Of a stretch of DNA of 64,000 nucleotides, positions 48,833-62,794 are shown piece after piece. Numbering within the stretch: position 1 is the stretch's first letter; each line of letters starts with the position of its first letter. Source of the DNA: Ipomoea triloba (lineage: Eukaryota; Streptophyta; Magnoliopsida; Solanales; Convolvulaceae); assembly GCF_003576645.1 (NCBI RefSeq), contig NC_044930.1:1067214-1131213 (forward strand), given 5' to 3'. Made by a program: the position numbers and the translations under genes. The notes beneath the pieces were generated by a model. That model was not told the DNA's origin, did not search any database, and worked only from the letters and a program-made list of their open reading frames with translations.

Positions 48833-51010
48833 TCATTACAAGTTGAGTTGAGAAGTAAGCAGACAAAAGTTGGATAAGAATTGGTTGTTCAAAGTTTGTC
48901 TTTTTTAGGCCTTTTATTTTACCAGGTGATTTGGAATGTGTTCGGGGGATGCTGGTGACTGAAGAACTCAGTGGTTCTGAAATCATGCTAATAAATGACT
49001 TAACCTTTTATGAAGTTTGGGGCAGATTACTGGGAAAAGTTCATTAGAGTTGGAAGTTGTTTGCCTTACTTCTCAGACTGCTTACTGTCTGTATTTCCAA
49101 TGTTATCTGATTTAATGTTGATGAATTACAAGTTCAATTAACAGATTAAAGACTTAGAGCGTGATAGGTGTCTTGTAGTAATCTTTTTATTGTAATTCAG
49201 GATCTATAATGATGTTCTGAAATTGTTAGGTGGATTAAGATCAATTGGTTTCTAGCTGCTCATTATCAAATTTGTATCGTCTTTGGCTGAGGAAAATGCT
49301 AATTTGGTTTGTTTGAAGAATAAATTATGGAAATTTCTGATTTACTCGGTCTTGACTTATGAACCTCCAAGATTAGGAAGTTTTGGGGTTATTAATAAAT
49401 TTGGCTTCAATAAATATTTGAAATTGTGCATTTTTTAAGCACTGATGATGCAAGAGGCTACTCTTAAAAGTTAAACATGGAAATGCTCTTCGACATTTAT
49501 GATCTTTAATTCTTTATATCATGGAGGAACTTAAATAGAGCACCCATGCTCTGCTTTCCTCTTAGATTCTTTTCTCTCCATTTTCCTAATATATGCAGAA
49601 GTACATGGTTTTATGTAATCCCGGTTTGAAACAACACGTTAAATTTGATCCCATAAGCTAAAAGGGGGTTCTCTCTGTGCCCATGTAAGCACCATTCCTT
49701 TTAACGATTTGGTTCATAATACACTGGATATGCATCATTATTATAAAAATTTTGTCAATGGAAATTATATGCAGGAACTTTAGAAGCACGCATAGGACTT
49801 GAGATGGATTGAATTTTTGGTAACCATGGGTTCAATAATGTGTGTTTATGCATCATTTGCCACTCAGTGTCCCAGCAGTCAAATGCATTGGTGATCCGAG
49901 GTGTGGTTAGGATTTCCCTGTTAGCCTTAACCAACAGGCAATGCGACTGGCAAGGGAAGTGAATCAAACAACTCTGAGGGAATTGAGCAACATTGTATTC
50001 TTTTCCTTATCTATTTGGAAAGGTATGTTCTCTGTCTACTTTACTCAAGTAATAAAGTTCATTAAGGTGTAAATATAAAATATTAGAATCTGTTATGTTT
50101 GGTCCTTTAAAAGCCCTTCTGAGTTCTTAGGAGTAACTTTCTTGAATACAGTCATATAGTGGTTTGGGGACTAATGGGATAGGCTTAATTTCTTCAAAGG
50201 CAGAGGTTTTTAGGAGAAAGGAGCATTCTCACTTGAAATATGACATTTGGATAGGATTTCTTGAACGATGATGTTTGCTTCATCATCCTTGAGAGCTTGA
50301 AGGTTAAACATCAATATGTTCTAAAATCCACAATTTTCTGAACATGTTTTACTGGAAATTTATGTCAGAAAGTCGTTACAATTTGGGTAAGATTATGTTT
50401 TACTTAGGGTTGCGCATGCACGTGTGTTTGTGTGTTTGTACATGTATTCATACTGTGAAGATGCCGTTTGCTTTTTCTCTTCCTTTCCGATTTCAAAGAT
50501 GATCATTACATCTTCAGAAGTTCATCTCATTTCGGCACTTAGGGTTTATTCGTTTTCATGTCATGTATTTCTACCCTCTTATTTGCCTTTCCATCAACTA
50601 TGGCATCATGCAATTTTTAATTTCTTAGCATTTAAATGCATAAAAGTTATCTGTGCCTCTGTGATATAACCTTTTCTATTTTCAACCATCATGACGATTT
50701 TCTGCACCCATTTAATGTCTGTCCCAACTTCCATTAGGAGTAGAATGAATTTCATTTCATAATTTTCTAAAGTTTTTGGGATTTTTCATCCACTCAAATA
50801 CTCAATTTCATCAGAGTAAAGTTGAGTGGTGAAATTAAACCAAACCACTTATTGCCAGTTTGGCCAAGTTGATTAGAAGAAAAATGGTTTATTTTTGAAA
50901 TAGTTTATATAAAGATCTTTTCAGAATATATTCTATTGTGATTATTTAGAATAAAAACAGAGCTTTCAAAAAAAGCCTTAAATTAGTGCTTGTTAAGTAA
51001 AGGCAAATTG

Positions 51011-51090
51011 TCTCTTATCTACTCCAAAAGCCACTTTTTAAAAATCATTATTGACGTAACATATGGCTTCTTCTTGGAGTAGATAAGATG
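51011..51090. repeat. Hairpin with ~24-nt arms
   Basis: Arms at 51011-51034 (tctcttatctactccaaaag start) and 51063-51090 (ttggagtagataagatg end) are complementary over about 22 positions with a 3-nt bulge and a loop near 28 nt. It resembles no conserved plant miRNA I know and may be the core of a MITE. Confidence 0.55.
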
Positions 51091-51739
51091 CAATAAATTG
51101 CAGGCAAACAAGCACTTTCAATGATCATGAGAAGCTTGTTCTAATTTAGTCGTTTACCCTTTTTTCCATGAATTGGATCCTCAGGGAATAATTTGAATAT
51201 GGTGGTGGCTATAAAGGCTTCATGAATAATCACCCTTTGCTGTCAGCCTGTCATTTAAGGAATTTCATGATGCTCGGGTCCAATCTGGATGTACTTATGT
51301 TCTTGAATTCTTATCTAAGCCAAGTGAAGTTATTGAACATATTAAACTTCTGTGGTTGAATAAAATAAAAAATTGTTACTTTTTATGCACCGTAGTTGTA
51401 AACTGAAATACCCTACTTAGTACTTACTGTTTAGTTTCTATTTTTGATGAAATTCTGTCTCTATTTCATTTAAAGAGTCATGATAGAGGCCAAGAAAGAG
51501 ATGGTGACTTATGAACAGAGCAAAGCTTGGTTAATATTCCATTAATGTTTGAATGGAGAAAATGGTTGCCACTTGCCACATCCATCATGGCTACTCTGCC
51601 CTACAAATCAATCAGGTATTTTTAGCTTTTTGTTCCAAAAATTTGATTGGTTTCAACTTTCACTTCTATGCACGTAGTAAAATGATGACAGTAACAGATG
51701 AATCATATTTCAACTTCACTCGTAAAATTTGGGTTATTG

Positions 51740-51890
51740 CTCTTGTTTGGTAAAGCAGCGTTTTGATCAGCAATCAGTGCCAAATAAGTGTTTGGTAATC
51801 AACTGATTTGATTAGCGTTTTGGGCTCAAAACGCTGTAATTCTAAACGACGGCTTTTCTGAATAAACCGCATTTGCTCATTTTTGTATGA
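51740..51890. mobile_element. MITE fragment
   Basis: A ttgtttggtaaagcagcg start and internal fold-back (gcgttttgggctcaaaacgc) resemble the left part of a Harbinger-type MITE. No right end or target duplication seen. Confidence 0.35.
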
Positions 51891-54800
51891 AATGTACTTT
51901 GTATGATTGCTTTCATCATGCCAGATGAGTGATTGCTGTTGTTTTTATCATGTCTCTTAAAAAGCTACCAAAGCAGTATTCTCATGCCCACCCCATCTTC
52001 ATCTGCAGGATTGCATGCAGGCCATGGAAAAGGAATCCATGATATATGCAGGATTGCACCCCAACCCCACTCATATCATGTATGTATAATGTATTTATAT
52101 ATTTGTTTTCAAAACCTGCTATTCAATATCTCCAGTACTGTGAGACTAATCTGGATTCAACCCGAAAAGTTTTGACTCCCAGAACTCTTTAACGTGACTT
52201 GACTTCACAAATTACAGTTGTATTAGCAGTTTGCTTATCAACTGTATATGATAATCGTGTTAGATTTCAACATATTTAAAGTCGAAACTACCATCAAACC
52301 CTTTCCCATGTTTAATAATTATGTTACACATGTGTGTCTCTCCATACATATGTTTATATATCTTAGTGAGAGATGCCTAGGATGTAGTGGTGCCCACAAG
52401 GACCACCTTCACTGTCAGCTGTAATTGGTCCCTTATTCTGAGTATCCAATATCCACACACACATTATATACAGCAATTTAGTACCATCAAAGCCATGTCT
52501 TGTAGGCTTAATATCATCTGGGCCATCACAACTTGGGTCAATCTATCAATAAATGGTCCATGTATAATAAATGTGCAACTAGTTTCGATAAATTCTAAAA
52601 CTTGTGTCGACCCATTGCTGTGGCAACGTGGCATTATCTCTAAGATGTCACAACTCATTATCCTCACAAAACATGCCATTAAAATGTGTACTTTTATTCC
52701 GTTGGTTCAACCAATCACACTAAAGTCTTTCTCTAGTGACAGTGTGGAGGCTCAAATCCTACTGGGAATCTGGAGGTTGTTAAGAGGTCTTGATCGATTA
52801 GAGTCTATGAAGAGCCTTTATGTGTAGAGTATAAAAGCAAGATGTGGGAACTTGAGAATTGAGAGAGCCACTTGTGATTTATCTCCTCTAGCGGCTCTTG
52901 GGTAGGGTTTTGGGAGCTTAGGATTAGTCTGACATGATGACTGATATTAATGTTTTTTGCACCGAATATAATTGTGCGTGCTTTTTGTATTGTATTGTAT
53001 ATTATTGACGATGATTTCAATTTTTACCTTATACAAATATGATAAGCATTGGTGTCATTTGTACCAAATACAGTTATGTATACATTTTTGGACTATACCC
53101 GACACAATAATGTATGATATGTATGGTTATACCTAGGGTAAAATGTATCGTTGGGTGGTATCCAATACAATCATGTATATTATATATAATGTAAAAAATA
53201 GTGGTGTGGATCAATATCTGAAAATTTTTCTAAAATTGTAAGTGGATAAAATCAACTAAGGTTGCAGATGAGTATATTGAAGGAGAGTCCCTCTCATGGG
53301 GTCTCCATCTGTTTCTTGGGATGCATATGCGATGCACGTGACTGATATTATTGTGTTGTATGCATCACATGATGCTCAACCCCACACGCCCACGCCTCCA
53401 CTTGCTATATAGTCTTTTTATGTACTCTTGCTTCTTAATTAGTGTACTTATTACTTGTAAACCACTATTATTTTTTACTTTCAATTTCATGTGCCTGGTA
53501 CTTGCACTAGTTAAGTTCACTATTTATGTGCTTATAATCATCAAGTCTAAGAGTACTGGTTTATTTTCTTGTGATTTTTTACTGGTTAAGATTACACGGT
53601 GGGCATCACTCAGAACGTACATTTGAATAGCGATTGCGGACTTTCCTGTAAATTAATATTAAAGTAAATTATCAAGTTAATATTGTAAGAACCAAGTAAG
53701 AATGTGTTAGCGGTTGAAAGCGGTTCACCTTCTAATCAACCACTCTCTAAAAGGTTGTTTAGATAAGTAACAGTCGTTCAGTAGCAATATTTGGGAGAAG
53801 ATAAGTCACAGTCAAAATTAGAGAATTTAAGTAATCACAACTTTTAGTCCTTTTATTTATTTTTCTTTTTTTTTTTTTGAAAACATTTTTCTTTCTCTAA
53901 TAAAAACAAGATATCCAACAAAAGTTGTTGTCATTAATATTTTGTACAACACAATGTAATTCAAATCGAAGTCAAAGGCTTAAAAGTTGGTCATAGAAGT
54001 ATAACTTATGAGCATTATGTTGCTGCTTATACACTCTTTAAATTACTTTCATTATTTTGCCAAGGTGACAAGGATGAAATGGCGTTTCTTGATGATGATC
54101 TAATCCCAACACAAGAAGTGAGACAAAAGTACAAAGGGTACAAATAATTTTTTAAATAATGTATTTGGTTTGTCCATCAATACATTGGCAAGACCTACAT
54201 ACCAACCCCACCACCAAAATCTTACTAGCTAATTAACTATGTATTGAGCGTGTGTTTAAGTTGTATTGAATCTATAAATCAACATATATAATGTTGATAT
54301 ATATGTGCCTCTATTCTCATAGTTTGTATCAATGTATTAGTTCAATATTTTTCATATATACAATATTATAGCGTATAATATAAAGTATATTGTTACAATA
54401 AAAAAATAAATGCACGATTTGTTAATTTAACAGAGTAGAGATTTTTATTCTTTAGTCTTAACAATATGATTCCATGCTAGACAAGATAATGAAAGGAAAT
54501 TAGAAATTGTATGCTCATGCCTGACTAGTTTATTTAATATTTTGCTATTATGAATTTCATATAATGGCCTTGAAAATTATGGTTTAAATTTTATAGTGTC
54601 ATATGTGAGGGTGTATATTGTATGTAAATGTATTTTGTACTTACTAATTTGGATTCTCCTCTCTTTATATCTTTAGCTAAGCATATAAAATGCTCGCACA
54701 AGCTTAGCTCAGTTTAGTAGGCAGTATTTGAGAGAAGAATTAAGCATATACAATATATTTGAGTCACATCTTAGAATTTAACTCATTCGCGAAGTCTGCA

Positions 54801-55252
54801 TTCAACAATTTACTTTCTCCCCAAAAAGTATAGGATTATGGAAAATTATCCTTACATTCAATGATTTAGCTCGTTTACATCAGAATCAATATGGTGCATT
54901 AAAAAGTAGATACATTCGTGTGTGTATATGAAATATGTGCTGTGTGCATATTAAGTATGTGTTGTGTACATGCATATATCAGTCCTTGTAGTTGTAATAA
55001 ATTTTGTCTCCTTGATGAGCCACCCTCCTCTTTCACCATTGAACTACTCAGCCTTGTAACATTAATTGCCTCATTAACAAAACCCAAGCCCCTCCCACCA
55101 AACCTCTCTACTCACTATTCAAACTTCCATTTTTCAATTCTTCCCTCCCCACTCCCCTCTCCCACTATTTCATTCAAACCTCTCCCCCTTAGCTTCTTCT
55201 TAATTAATTACCTTTCTTGAAAAAAAAAAAAAAACCCTTAGCTTCCAAAACT

Positions 55253-55993
55253 ATGAAGCTCATCCCTTTCCTCTCCAAATCCTCAGAATCCACATGGCCA
55301 TGGCAGTGCGGCGTCAGCAGCCCCAAAACCCTCTCTTTCCGAGCAGACGACGCCGTTTTCGCCGCCGATCAGTATTCTTCCCCGGATGATGACTCCGTCG
55401 AGAAGGTCATCAAAGGGTTGCGCTCGGAAAGGCTGTTTTTCGAGCCCGGACACACTAGCTCCAAATTGGATGAGGCGGCGGCGGTAGAGGCGGCGGAAGA
55501 ATCTCCGTTGAAGGAAAGCGTGGCAATGGCGGTGGAATCCACCGACCCTTTTCTCGATTTCAGGAGATCAATGGAGGAAATGGTGGCAGCCCACCATAAT
55601 CACAGCCGTGAAGATAAAATCGAAGAAGTTTTGGATTGGGAGTTTCTTGAAGAACTCTTGACTTGTTATCTCAAAATCAACGGAAAAAACAATCATGGCT
55701 ATATCGTTGGAGCCTTCGTGGATTTGCTGGTTTCCCTCTCTGCCCATTCTTCATCTCATCATCATCATCATCATCATCCCGCAACCCACGAAAAATCTCC
55801 GGCCGCCGGCGCCGGCGCCGCCGTTATAATTCCTCCGTCGTCGTCTCCTTCTTCTTCAACTAGCAGTGATGAAAACTGTTTGTTGTCTTGTACTAACAGC
55901 CATTCTTTTACCTCTCCTTTGTCTTTCTGCTCTTCCACTTGTTCCACTAGTCCCTGTTTGTCTTTTCCTCAGGAAGCTCAGGATCGAGATTGA
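55253..55993 (+). CDS. OVATE family protein (OFP), OFP13/16/18-like transcriptional repressor
   Basis: Intronless, 246 residues from MKLIPFLSK, a typical OFP start; an upstream TTG extension is not credible. The OVATE domain spans about 91-162: STDPFLDFRRSMEEMV, then EVLDWEFLEELLTCYLKING and HGYIVGAFVDLLVSL. The N-terminal part has the WPWQC motif common in this subgroup. After the domain comes a run of seven His (169-175) and a Ser-rich tail. OFPs act with TALE homeodomain and TRM proteins to limit cell elongation and shape organs; repressor activity is inferred from the family. Confidence 0.92.
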   Translation: MKLIPFLSKSSESTWPWQCGVSSPKTLSFRADDAVFAADQYSSPDDDSVEKVIKGLRSERLFFEPGHTSSKLDEAAAVEAAEESPLKESVAMAVESTDPFLDFRRSMEEMVAAHHNHSREDKIEEVLDWEFLEELLTCYLKINGKNNHGYIVGAFVDLLVSLSAHSSSHHHHHHHPATHEKSPAAGAGAAVIIPPSSSPSSSTSSDENCLLSCTNSHSFTSPLSFCSSTCSTSPCLSFPQEAQDRD

Positions 55994-56911
55994 AAGATTC
56001 TGCAGACATCCTTAATTATATTTTATTATTATTTTTATATATGACTTGAATTGGATTCATTTAAAGAGAAAAAAGAAACAAAAATGGAGAGTTCCATTTA
56101 TATTAATTATAGTCTTGTATGCTTACTATTCTACTGTTCTCCATATGTGTGTTTTGATGAGTTACTTCATCCAGCAATTCGTGTATACAGATTCGTTAAT
56201 AGGTTAACACAATTATGACATGAACACGTCAATGAGCTTACATATAAGTTATTAGCACACAAAATTAAGGATCCCTCACATCTCCTGTATGAGAGAGATT
56301 AGTTGATGAAGTAAATCGCTAGATGTGTCTCAAATGTTTTTTTTTTTTTTTTTTTGTTCTGAGTAGGATTCGAATCCTATACAATTTAGTTGCTAGCAAA
56401 GTCTAGTTTGTAAACGTATTCTTGATTGGTTGACCAGTTAGGCAATATTCTGGAGGCTTGTGTTTGATTCTATATGTGTTAATTAACTAGTTGTGTTGAA
56501 ATTAACTATAGATATAGATGTATTCCTAAGAGGAGAAAGAATTAGGCGTACTACATTAGATATTATATGTTCCACTCATATATATTTTAATTTATTCATA
56601 ATTTTAATTTATTAATTAACTATTGATATGAATAAAATATAAATAGTTGACATGTTGATTATCTTGATTGAATAACTATCTAATCCTGTTTCTCCTAGGA
56701 GTAATCAAATTTTTGTTAGGTAACAACATAGAGATTGTGAAAAGAAAATTGAGAGCATTAAGAATTGGTGCAGCAGTTGTTGGAAGATGATGACTATATA
56801 TGAATATATACAACTACTGCAAAATAATAATGGAGTATGGACCATTGGATGCATGGGAGAGACCACATTGCAGTTAACTAAAATATTAATTATACTTGCC
56901 CAAAAATAATG

Positions 56912-57085
56912 GTCGAGTGAGTGAAGCATGACTTCTCATATCTATCGATTACTAATTGATTCCTGTCAATACTTTCTATGTCAAGCTTATAGCACAAGGT
57001 CTTTCTAGTGCGATTTATCTCTTCTGTGTAATTGCGAGTTATTACAATAAAACTGAGGTTTATACAATGCACACGCTCGGATAAT
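56912..57085 (+). mobile_element. SINE-like family B copy
   Basis: gagtgagtgaagcatgactt (box A-like), then ctttctagtgcgatttatct, tctgtgtaattgcgagttat, aactgaggtttatacaatgc and tgactctcag. The longest family B body in the window. Confidence 0.5.
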
Positions 57086-57485
57086 GACTCTCAGTTTTTT
57101 TCGTAATTCGAAAAAAAAAAAACTGTAGGACTGAAAGTAATAATAATAATCACAGCCCCCAGATTTGAAATTGTTGGATGGTCATTTTCAATTGGAAAGT
57201 TACACAACACTGTGGCACAGATTTATTTTTTGGCTGGGAATTGGCCTCAACTGGTCCTGCTGCTACAGCCTGATAAATCTGCAACTTTACCATAAGACCT
57301 AAAGATTGATGGATGACCTAAGTGAAAAATATATGACAACTTTTATCTCTATGTCCCCTTATGGCAACCTAATATGTGATATATAGGGTTTTGCTACTCT
57401 TTCTTCTAAGATAAAAAAATAAAAAGAAAGACCTTTAAATTTGAATCGAAAGGAGGGAGATGCACTACTCGAAGGTATCATATGA

Positions 57486-57705
57486 GTGAACCTCACCTTA
57501 TAACCCTAATTAGCAAAGGACCACAAAGAGGTAAATCTTCGGGGTGAACCTCACCTTATAACCCTAACCAGCAAAGAATTACAAAGAGATAAATCAGCCT
57601 AGGTTGTCCATAACTAACTCGCACAAACCTAGCTAAAAAGTTAATAGTCCGGGGAATCAAATTTGGAACCTTGTGGTTACCAGGCCAACAACCTGAACTT
57701 TTTCT
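57486..57705 (-). mobile_element. SINE-like family A copy with a tandem 3' module
   Basis: On the plus strand a 58-bp unit (gtgaacctcaccttataacc ... aaagaggtaaatc) starts at 57486 and again at 57544. It leads into cagcctaggttgtccataac, aactcgcacaaacctagct and the head ggaaccttgtggttaccagg. It is the most complete family A copy after the one at 18.4 kb. Confidence 0.6.
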
Positions 57706-60700
57706 TATTTTTTGGGGTGGTTAAAATGCTTATAGTTGAATTAGATTAGACTATTGTCTCACTTCTCCAACAATCAAATCCCTTTCTTGCATTGTGAATA
57801 TACAATGAAATACATATAATTCAAGAATGGAAGAACATTAAAGATATTTTGTTTAGAGGGGGTATGTAGGGAACCTTATCACCCTCAATCCTCACTGGCC
57901 AAATTAAAGGGGATCTTGAGCCCTTCACAGTGATGTCTACTGGGCAGCAAAGTTTTGTAGGAAAAATACAAAGAAATGACAAATATTCTCATGGGTGTGG
58001 AAGAGGGCATGTCACTGCCACTGCACAAGGTAGATTAAACTGCTCCACTTGTTGGTTTATGTGGTCCTTTTTTGTGATGTTCTGCATTTGCACTCCTCAA
58101 TCTCATATTTTGCAGGATATCTCATATAAATCTAGTGAATCTCATCCATCTCTACCAATTTCCCTTTCCATTGTGCAATAATGGAGTTCTTGTTTTAATT
58201 AGTTTAATTGTATCGTTCGTTAAATTACATATATCTATGTCACATAAAGCTAATCAGATTAAAGGAAAGTATTGACTTTATCCTATCTAACGCAACATCA
58301 AACATATGTAAGTCATATGTAAAGAACGCATGATTTTCAGCCAATCAATTATTAGAAAATGATTTGTCTCTTTATGAGCATAACACGCTTCACAAATTCA
58401 ATTTGTTTTATGAAGCTCTAGTTTTGTATAGCTAGAACGAGATTATGATTCAGAACCTAATAATCATCTCTATCTTGAATTCTTTACAAAGTCACTAGAG
58501 AGTCACTTTCTAGCTTAAGTGTACCATATCCTTCAATAACCGCTCCTGAGACACAACTCAACTGGTTAACCAATTCAAAATAATGTTCATAAACTTTACT
58601 TTGCTAATAGCCACATGTATGAAAAGCTGTGAAAGGTTCATAAGTTTGGAATTCAAACTTATATCCTTAAATAACCTTTCCCCTAACATAAATGCAAACC
58701 ACAAAAAATGCCCACAACGTAGGTGAGAAAGAAATAGATATAATGATATTTTCTCCTCCTGAATTTGACGTCATAATAAAGCTCCTTATATTCATTGGTT
58801 ATCCATAAATTGACTAACACTCTGTTATTTTTTAATAATAATTAGCAAACAGAATCAATCTCATACTATTACGTAATACGATAAATATTAATAAATAAAA
58901 TAAAAAGAAACACTACAACTAACATCAATCTTAAAAAATACCCATCTTATAATTTCAAGACTTTACATGATTAATAAAAATCTCAACGACAAAACTCCCA
59001 AACTAAAAAGTGGAGAGTTGGAATAACCAAAGCTTGCAACATTATTGATGTGGATATAATAGGATTCCAAGGAAACATCCTAACGTAAAATGCTCCGTTG
59101 TTTGTGCTCTCTCTCCCTAATTTCAAGTCATTAATAATGTAATACAAAAATATTAAACTACTACTGCTGCATTTAGTAAGTACTTGTTTTGGTTAGTTTA
59201 ATGTATAATTACATTATCATCTTATTATTAATTAAGTTATTAACCTTAATCTTGATGCCAAAGATTCTTGCCGAGCGCCGAACCTTCCAAACCTTGTGCT
59301 ATACCATTTTTTCTGTTCTCTTTTCTATGAAAAAATAATTAATGTCGCATTAAACAAATGGCATGTGATTACCTAGTAATTAAAAGCAACAATAAACAAT
59401 ATAGTATATATACTAGGCATATATATACTAATCCTTATTAGTAGATCCGATCCAGAAAACAGGCAAACCAACCCTAAGGCATTTTACTCTGCAGACTCCA
59501 ACTTGTCAAATCCTTTGGAAACCAATACAACTAAACTAAAATAATAAAAAATTTATAAAATGGCGTAAATAAAAATGTTGGTATTTTTAAAATGAAAAAT
59601 GATGATATGTCATATACTAATATATTTGTAATTTTTATAAGCCGCGTAAGTAGTTGTAGTGGTCTCGCGTTAGCTTTCTTTTAAGAAATTAAAAGACCTA
59701 ATTCGAGTAACTGATTTAGAGTTAAGAATCGACATTGAACCTACTTGAATTAAGGGAGAACTAAGACCGATCTTATAAAAGTGAATAGTCGGTTCTAATC
59801 CCGTTAGAATATATAATAACTAGATGCTAAATGCATTACCATAATCATGGGAGATGGGTGGTGATTTTGTGAGGGAGTGAAGCTAGGTAGCTAGGGTCAT
59901 TTTCATTTTAATGAGCCATTAATTTTAGTTTCAGTTCCCAAGAAACAATAATTATCCTGAAAATTATGACCAAAACCAAATGCTATGGGAGTTGGTTTGT
60001 CAAATCTATCCTCTATGTTCATGGCATTCAATGCTCCCACTTGGGCCAAGGCCCAATACCCACTTCTCATAATGCCCTTTCATCATCTCTGAATACCATT
60101 TGCTTCCATATACACATACACCTCTCACCAGATCTTTATTATAACTTTCATGTCTCATTTTATCATCTCTTTAAAAAGTTAAAAAGTAAAAATATAATAT
60201 ATGAAATTCTTATTTACTTTGCCCTCGTGATATATCATTCGGTATTTTCACTACTATGAAAATAATCTAAATTCAACAGAACTCTTATTTAGAAGAAGAT
60301 TTAATCTAATTTTTTTTTAACATAACGTGTGCATCACCTTGTATTCTTGTCATTGTAAAATTAATTCAAATTCTGTCAAGTCACGTTGATAGAATTTATT
60401 CATGAAAAAATTTGACCTAATTTCTTTTTAACATGACACAGAAGTAGTACAAGAATAGAATCTCCCATTCTCACAATTACATTATGCTTGACAAGTGATT
60501 CTACAAGAAATTAGGTTGGCAACCCTAGGGTAGTGTTCTAGTGAATAAACAGTTGCACTTGAAACTCTCTTCCAGTTACAAGGTTGTTGGGGTTAGGTTT
60601 ATTGTGCCTAAAAAGATAAGTTCAGTGTTGACTTAAAGTTAAACAAACTCAATTTATCTTCTTAGGAGTTTAAAGACAGATTTATAGGTGCCAAAAACCT

Positions 60701-61854
60701 AGGCTAACACTATAAAAAAAATTGTTGGTTTGAGGTGAATTGAAGAAGTGGTGGGAGGCAGCTAGCTTGAAACAGTAATATGATGGACAACTGGAGAAGA
60801 TCAGACATTGAAATCTTCCATTCTGCACTAATCATGGCGCTCAGAAACATCAGATCTTCATGAATGGAATGGATGGATAAGATATCACCATCCATCTGAC
60901 CTACATCTATTTATTTACACCAGTTATTGCAAGTCAGGCAGGGAGAAAAGATTCACACAGGCCCCTCAAAATTATATACTTGCTGCAACAGGCAAAACTT
61001 GAATTTCTGATATGATGTGCTTGTTTCTTTCTTTCTTGGTTCTGGGGATTTGAGGAGGAAAGTGACCTGTGCATATATGGGTTTCATTTCCCAACCCAAT
61101 TACTTGAAACAGCTGAATGAGATTTAATTTTCTATCTTCGAGGGTGGGTTCACACTTTGACAGACAAAACTTTACATCTGTCTGCTCTGCTAGCTTCTCA
61201 ACATCATGCCTTTAATTGTCTTTAAATATTAATAGCTAGTTTCTCAACTTGATTTTTAAGTCACTCTGGATCATGATTTGTTTTAATTATCTATAAAAAA
61301 AAACTCTTAATTCAAATATATGCAATTGTGTAAATCTTTTTTCTCTCTAGAGATGTCAATCAGGTCAGCTCACTCAATTTAACTCTAAACCTTAAGATGT
61401 TGAGCTTATAAGGCTAAACCTCTAAACAAAAATTTTTAGAAAATGAGGGTGAGTACCCACATTCGTTGTAGTAGGCTGACTGGATGAGTTTTGAAAAAAT
61501 CCACCCATGTCGTCCAAGGTTTGGGATTTACTTCATAACATTTAAATGATACAAGTCACTTAGCTACTTTTTAAGTTCGCTATGCGACATGTAACTATGT
61601 AATGTTATGTCAATCGGGCTAGTCCATTTGGTTTCAATTTCGAGATACACCTACCAGGATCCGAATATTATCGAATTATCGATTCAGATTCTCTTCTTCT
61701 TCTTTTTTTTGTCTGGTTCAAAATTTTTGACCCTAACCCTAAATTTCAAGTTGTCGGGCTTAATATATTTCATATTAGGTATCACGAAAATGAATATAAA
61801 AAATAACTGTTTTTTTTTTAACAAAAAAATAACTGTTCAATAATATGCTTTGGG

Positions 61855-61950
61855 TAACCCAACTTATGTGTAATAGCTTACAAATCACACATAAAAAGTG
61901 AATTTTATTAGAAAGACCTTATTCAATAGGCTCGATTAAGATACTATTGT
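61855..61950 (-). mobile_element. SINE-like family B fragment
   Basis: Plus strand: tagcttacaaatcacacata, aagtgaattttattagaaag, accttattcaataggctcga: family B body blocks in reverse. Confidence 0.4.
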
Positions 61951-62794
61951 TAAACGTTTTAAAATTTTCTATCATATTATATGTGCACATCAAGATCAAG
62001 GGATGCTTTTAAAAAAAAAATCAAGATCAAGGGGTTATCGCAAATGTAAACCTTACAGTCCAATGGTCCTTAGAGCTCAGTCCAAAAAGGCCAGAAGAGA
62101 TGATTGTTTCTTTTTCCAGCTTTTATCCATCAAAATATGGGATTCATTCTCTTCTTTGTCCAATCTTTTTCAAGCAAAATGAGCTGAGCCCTTATTTTGT
62201 TGATTGACCTTCCACCTGAAAACTATCATTTCAATTGAGGCATATCACATGTCAAACTCCTGCTTTCTCTATTTGATATAATTGATATTATCATATAAAG
62301 ATGGCAACACATAATTGAACACCTTCGATTTGACTTATTAAAATAATATTAAATTCAATCCAACAATTAACAAATGTTGATAATTAGCGGACTGCTAATA
62401 TTATGTAAGGTCGAAATTGACAATCAAACTCTACATGTACACCGAACTAAATCTGATTGCTAATATAACTATGTTGGGTGGCACTTGACGGCGTTGACCG
62501 TCAAATCTAGCATCATGTCATTCAAATATTATACACATGTCAAGTTAATTTTTTCCATAATTTTTGTACTATGTTAGTTGGAGTTTCTTAAGATACATAG
62601 TATTATGTACTGTATTAGGAGTATTTAGGACCACATCAAGTGAGTCTAGTGACCCATTAATAAGCTTTGAGTGATGATAATGAGAGACAAAGATAGTTGA
62701 GTTGGAAGTAGCTTTGCACTTCATCCACAAAATTAGTGGGGCTTTGCTCTATTATTTATGCTACTATACATATATCAAATTTTGGCATAGAATC

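Larger units (their letters stand above)
48152..55252. other. Gene-poor region between CAF1 and the OVATE gene
   Basis: About 7 kb without a supportable coding region. Contains a 151-bp tandem duplication (48512-48832), a hairpin (51011-51090), a MITE fragment near 51740-51890 and AT-rich sequence. A 28-codon open tract at 54063-54147 (GDKDEMAFLDDD) has no context. The final 250 bases are CT-rich and probably the OVATE leader. Confidence 0.55.

Noticed and set aside
52387..53000. Possible LTR or transcribed unit with a TATAAAAG motif near 52831
   Set aside because: No terminal repeats, primer-binding site or coding frame could be found; one TATA-like word is not enough.
54063..54147. Short acidic open tract (GDKDEMAFLDDD)
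   Set aside because: Only 28 codons, no flanking exons and no motif; chance is the simplest explanation.
56343..56380. tRNA gene suggested by a ggattcgaatcct motif
   Set aside because: No complementary acceptor or anticodon stems around it; more likely a SINE head remnant.
60710..60895. 61-codon minus-strand frame as a small secreted peptide
   Set aside because: No clean signal peptide, no Cys pattern or known peptide motif.
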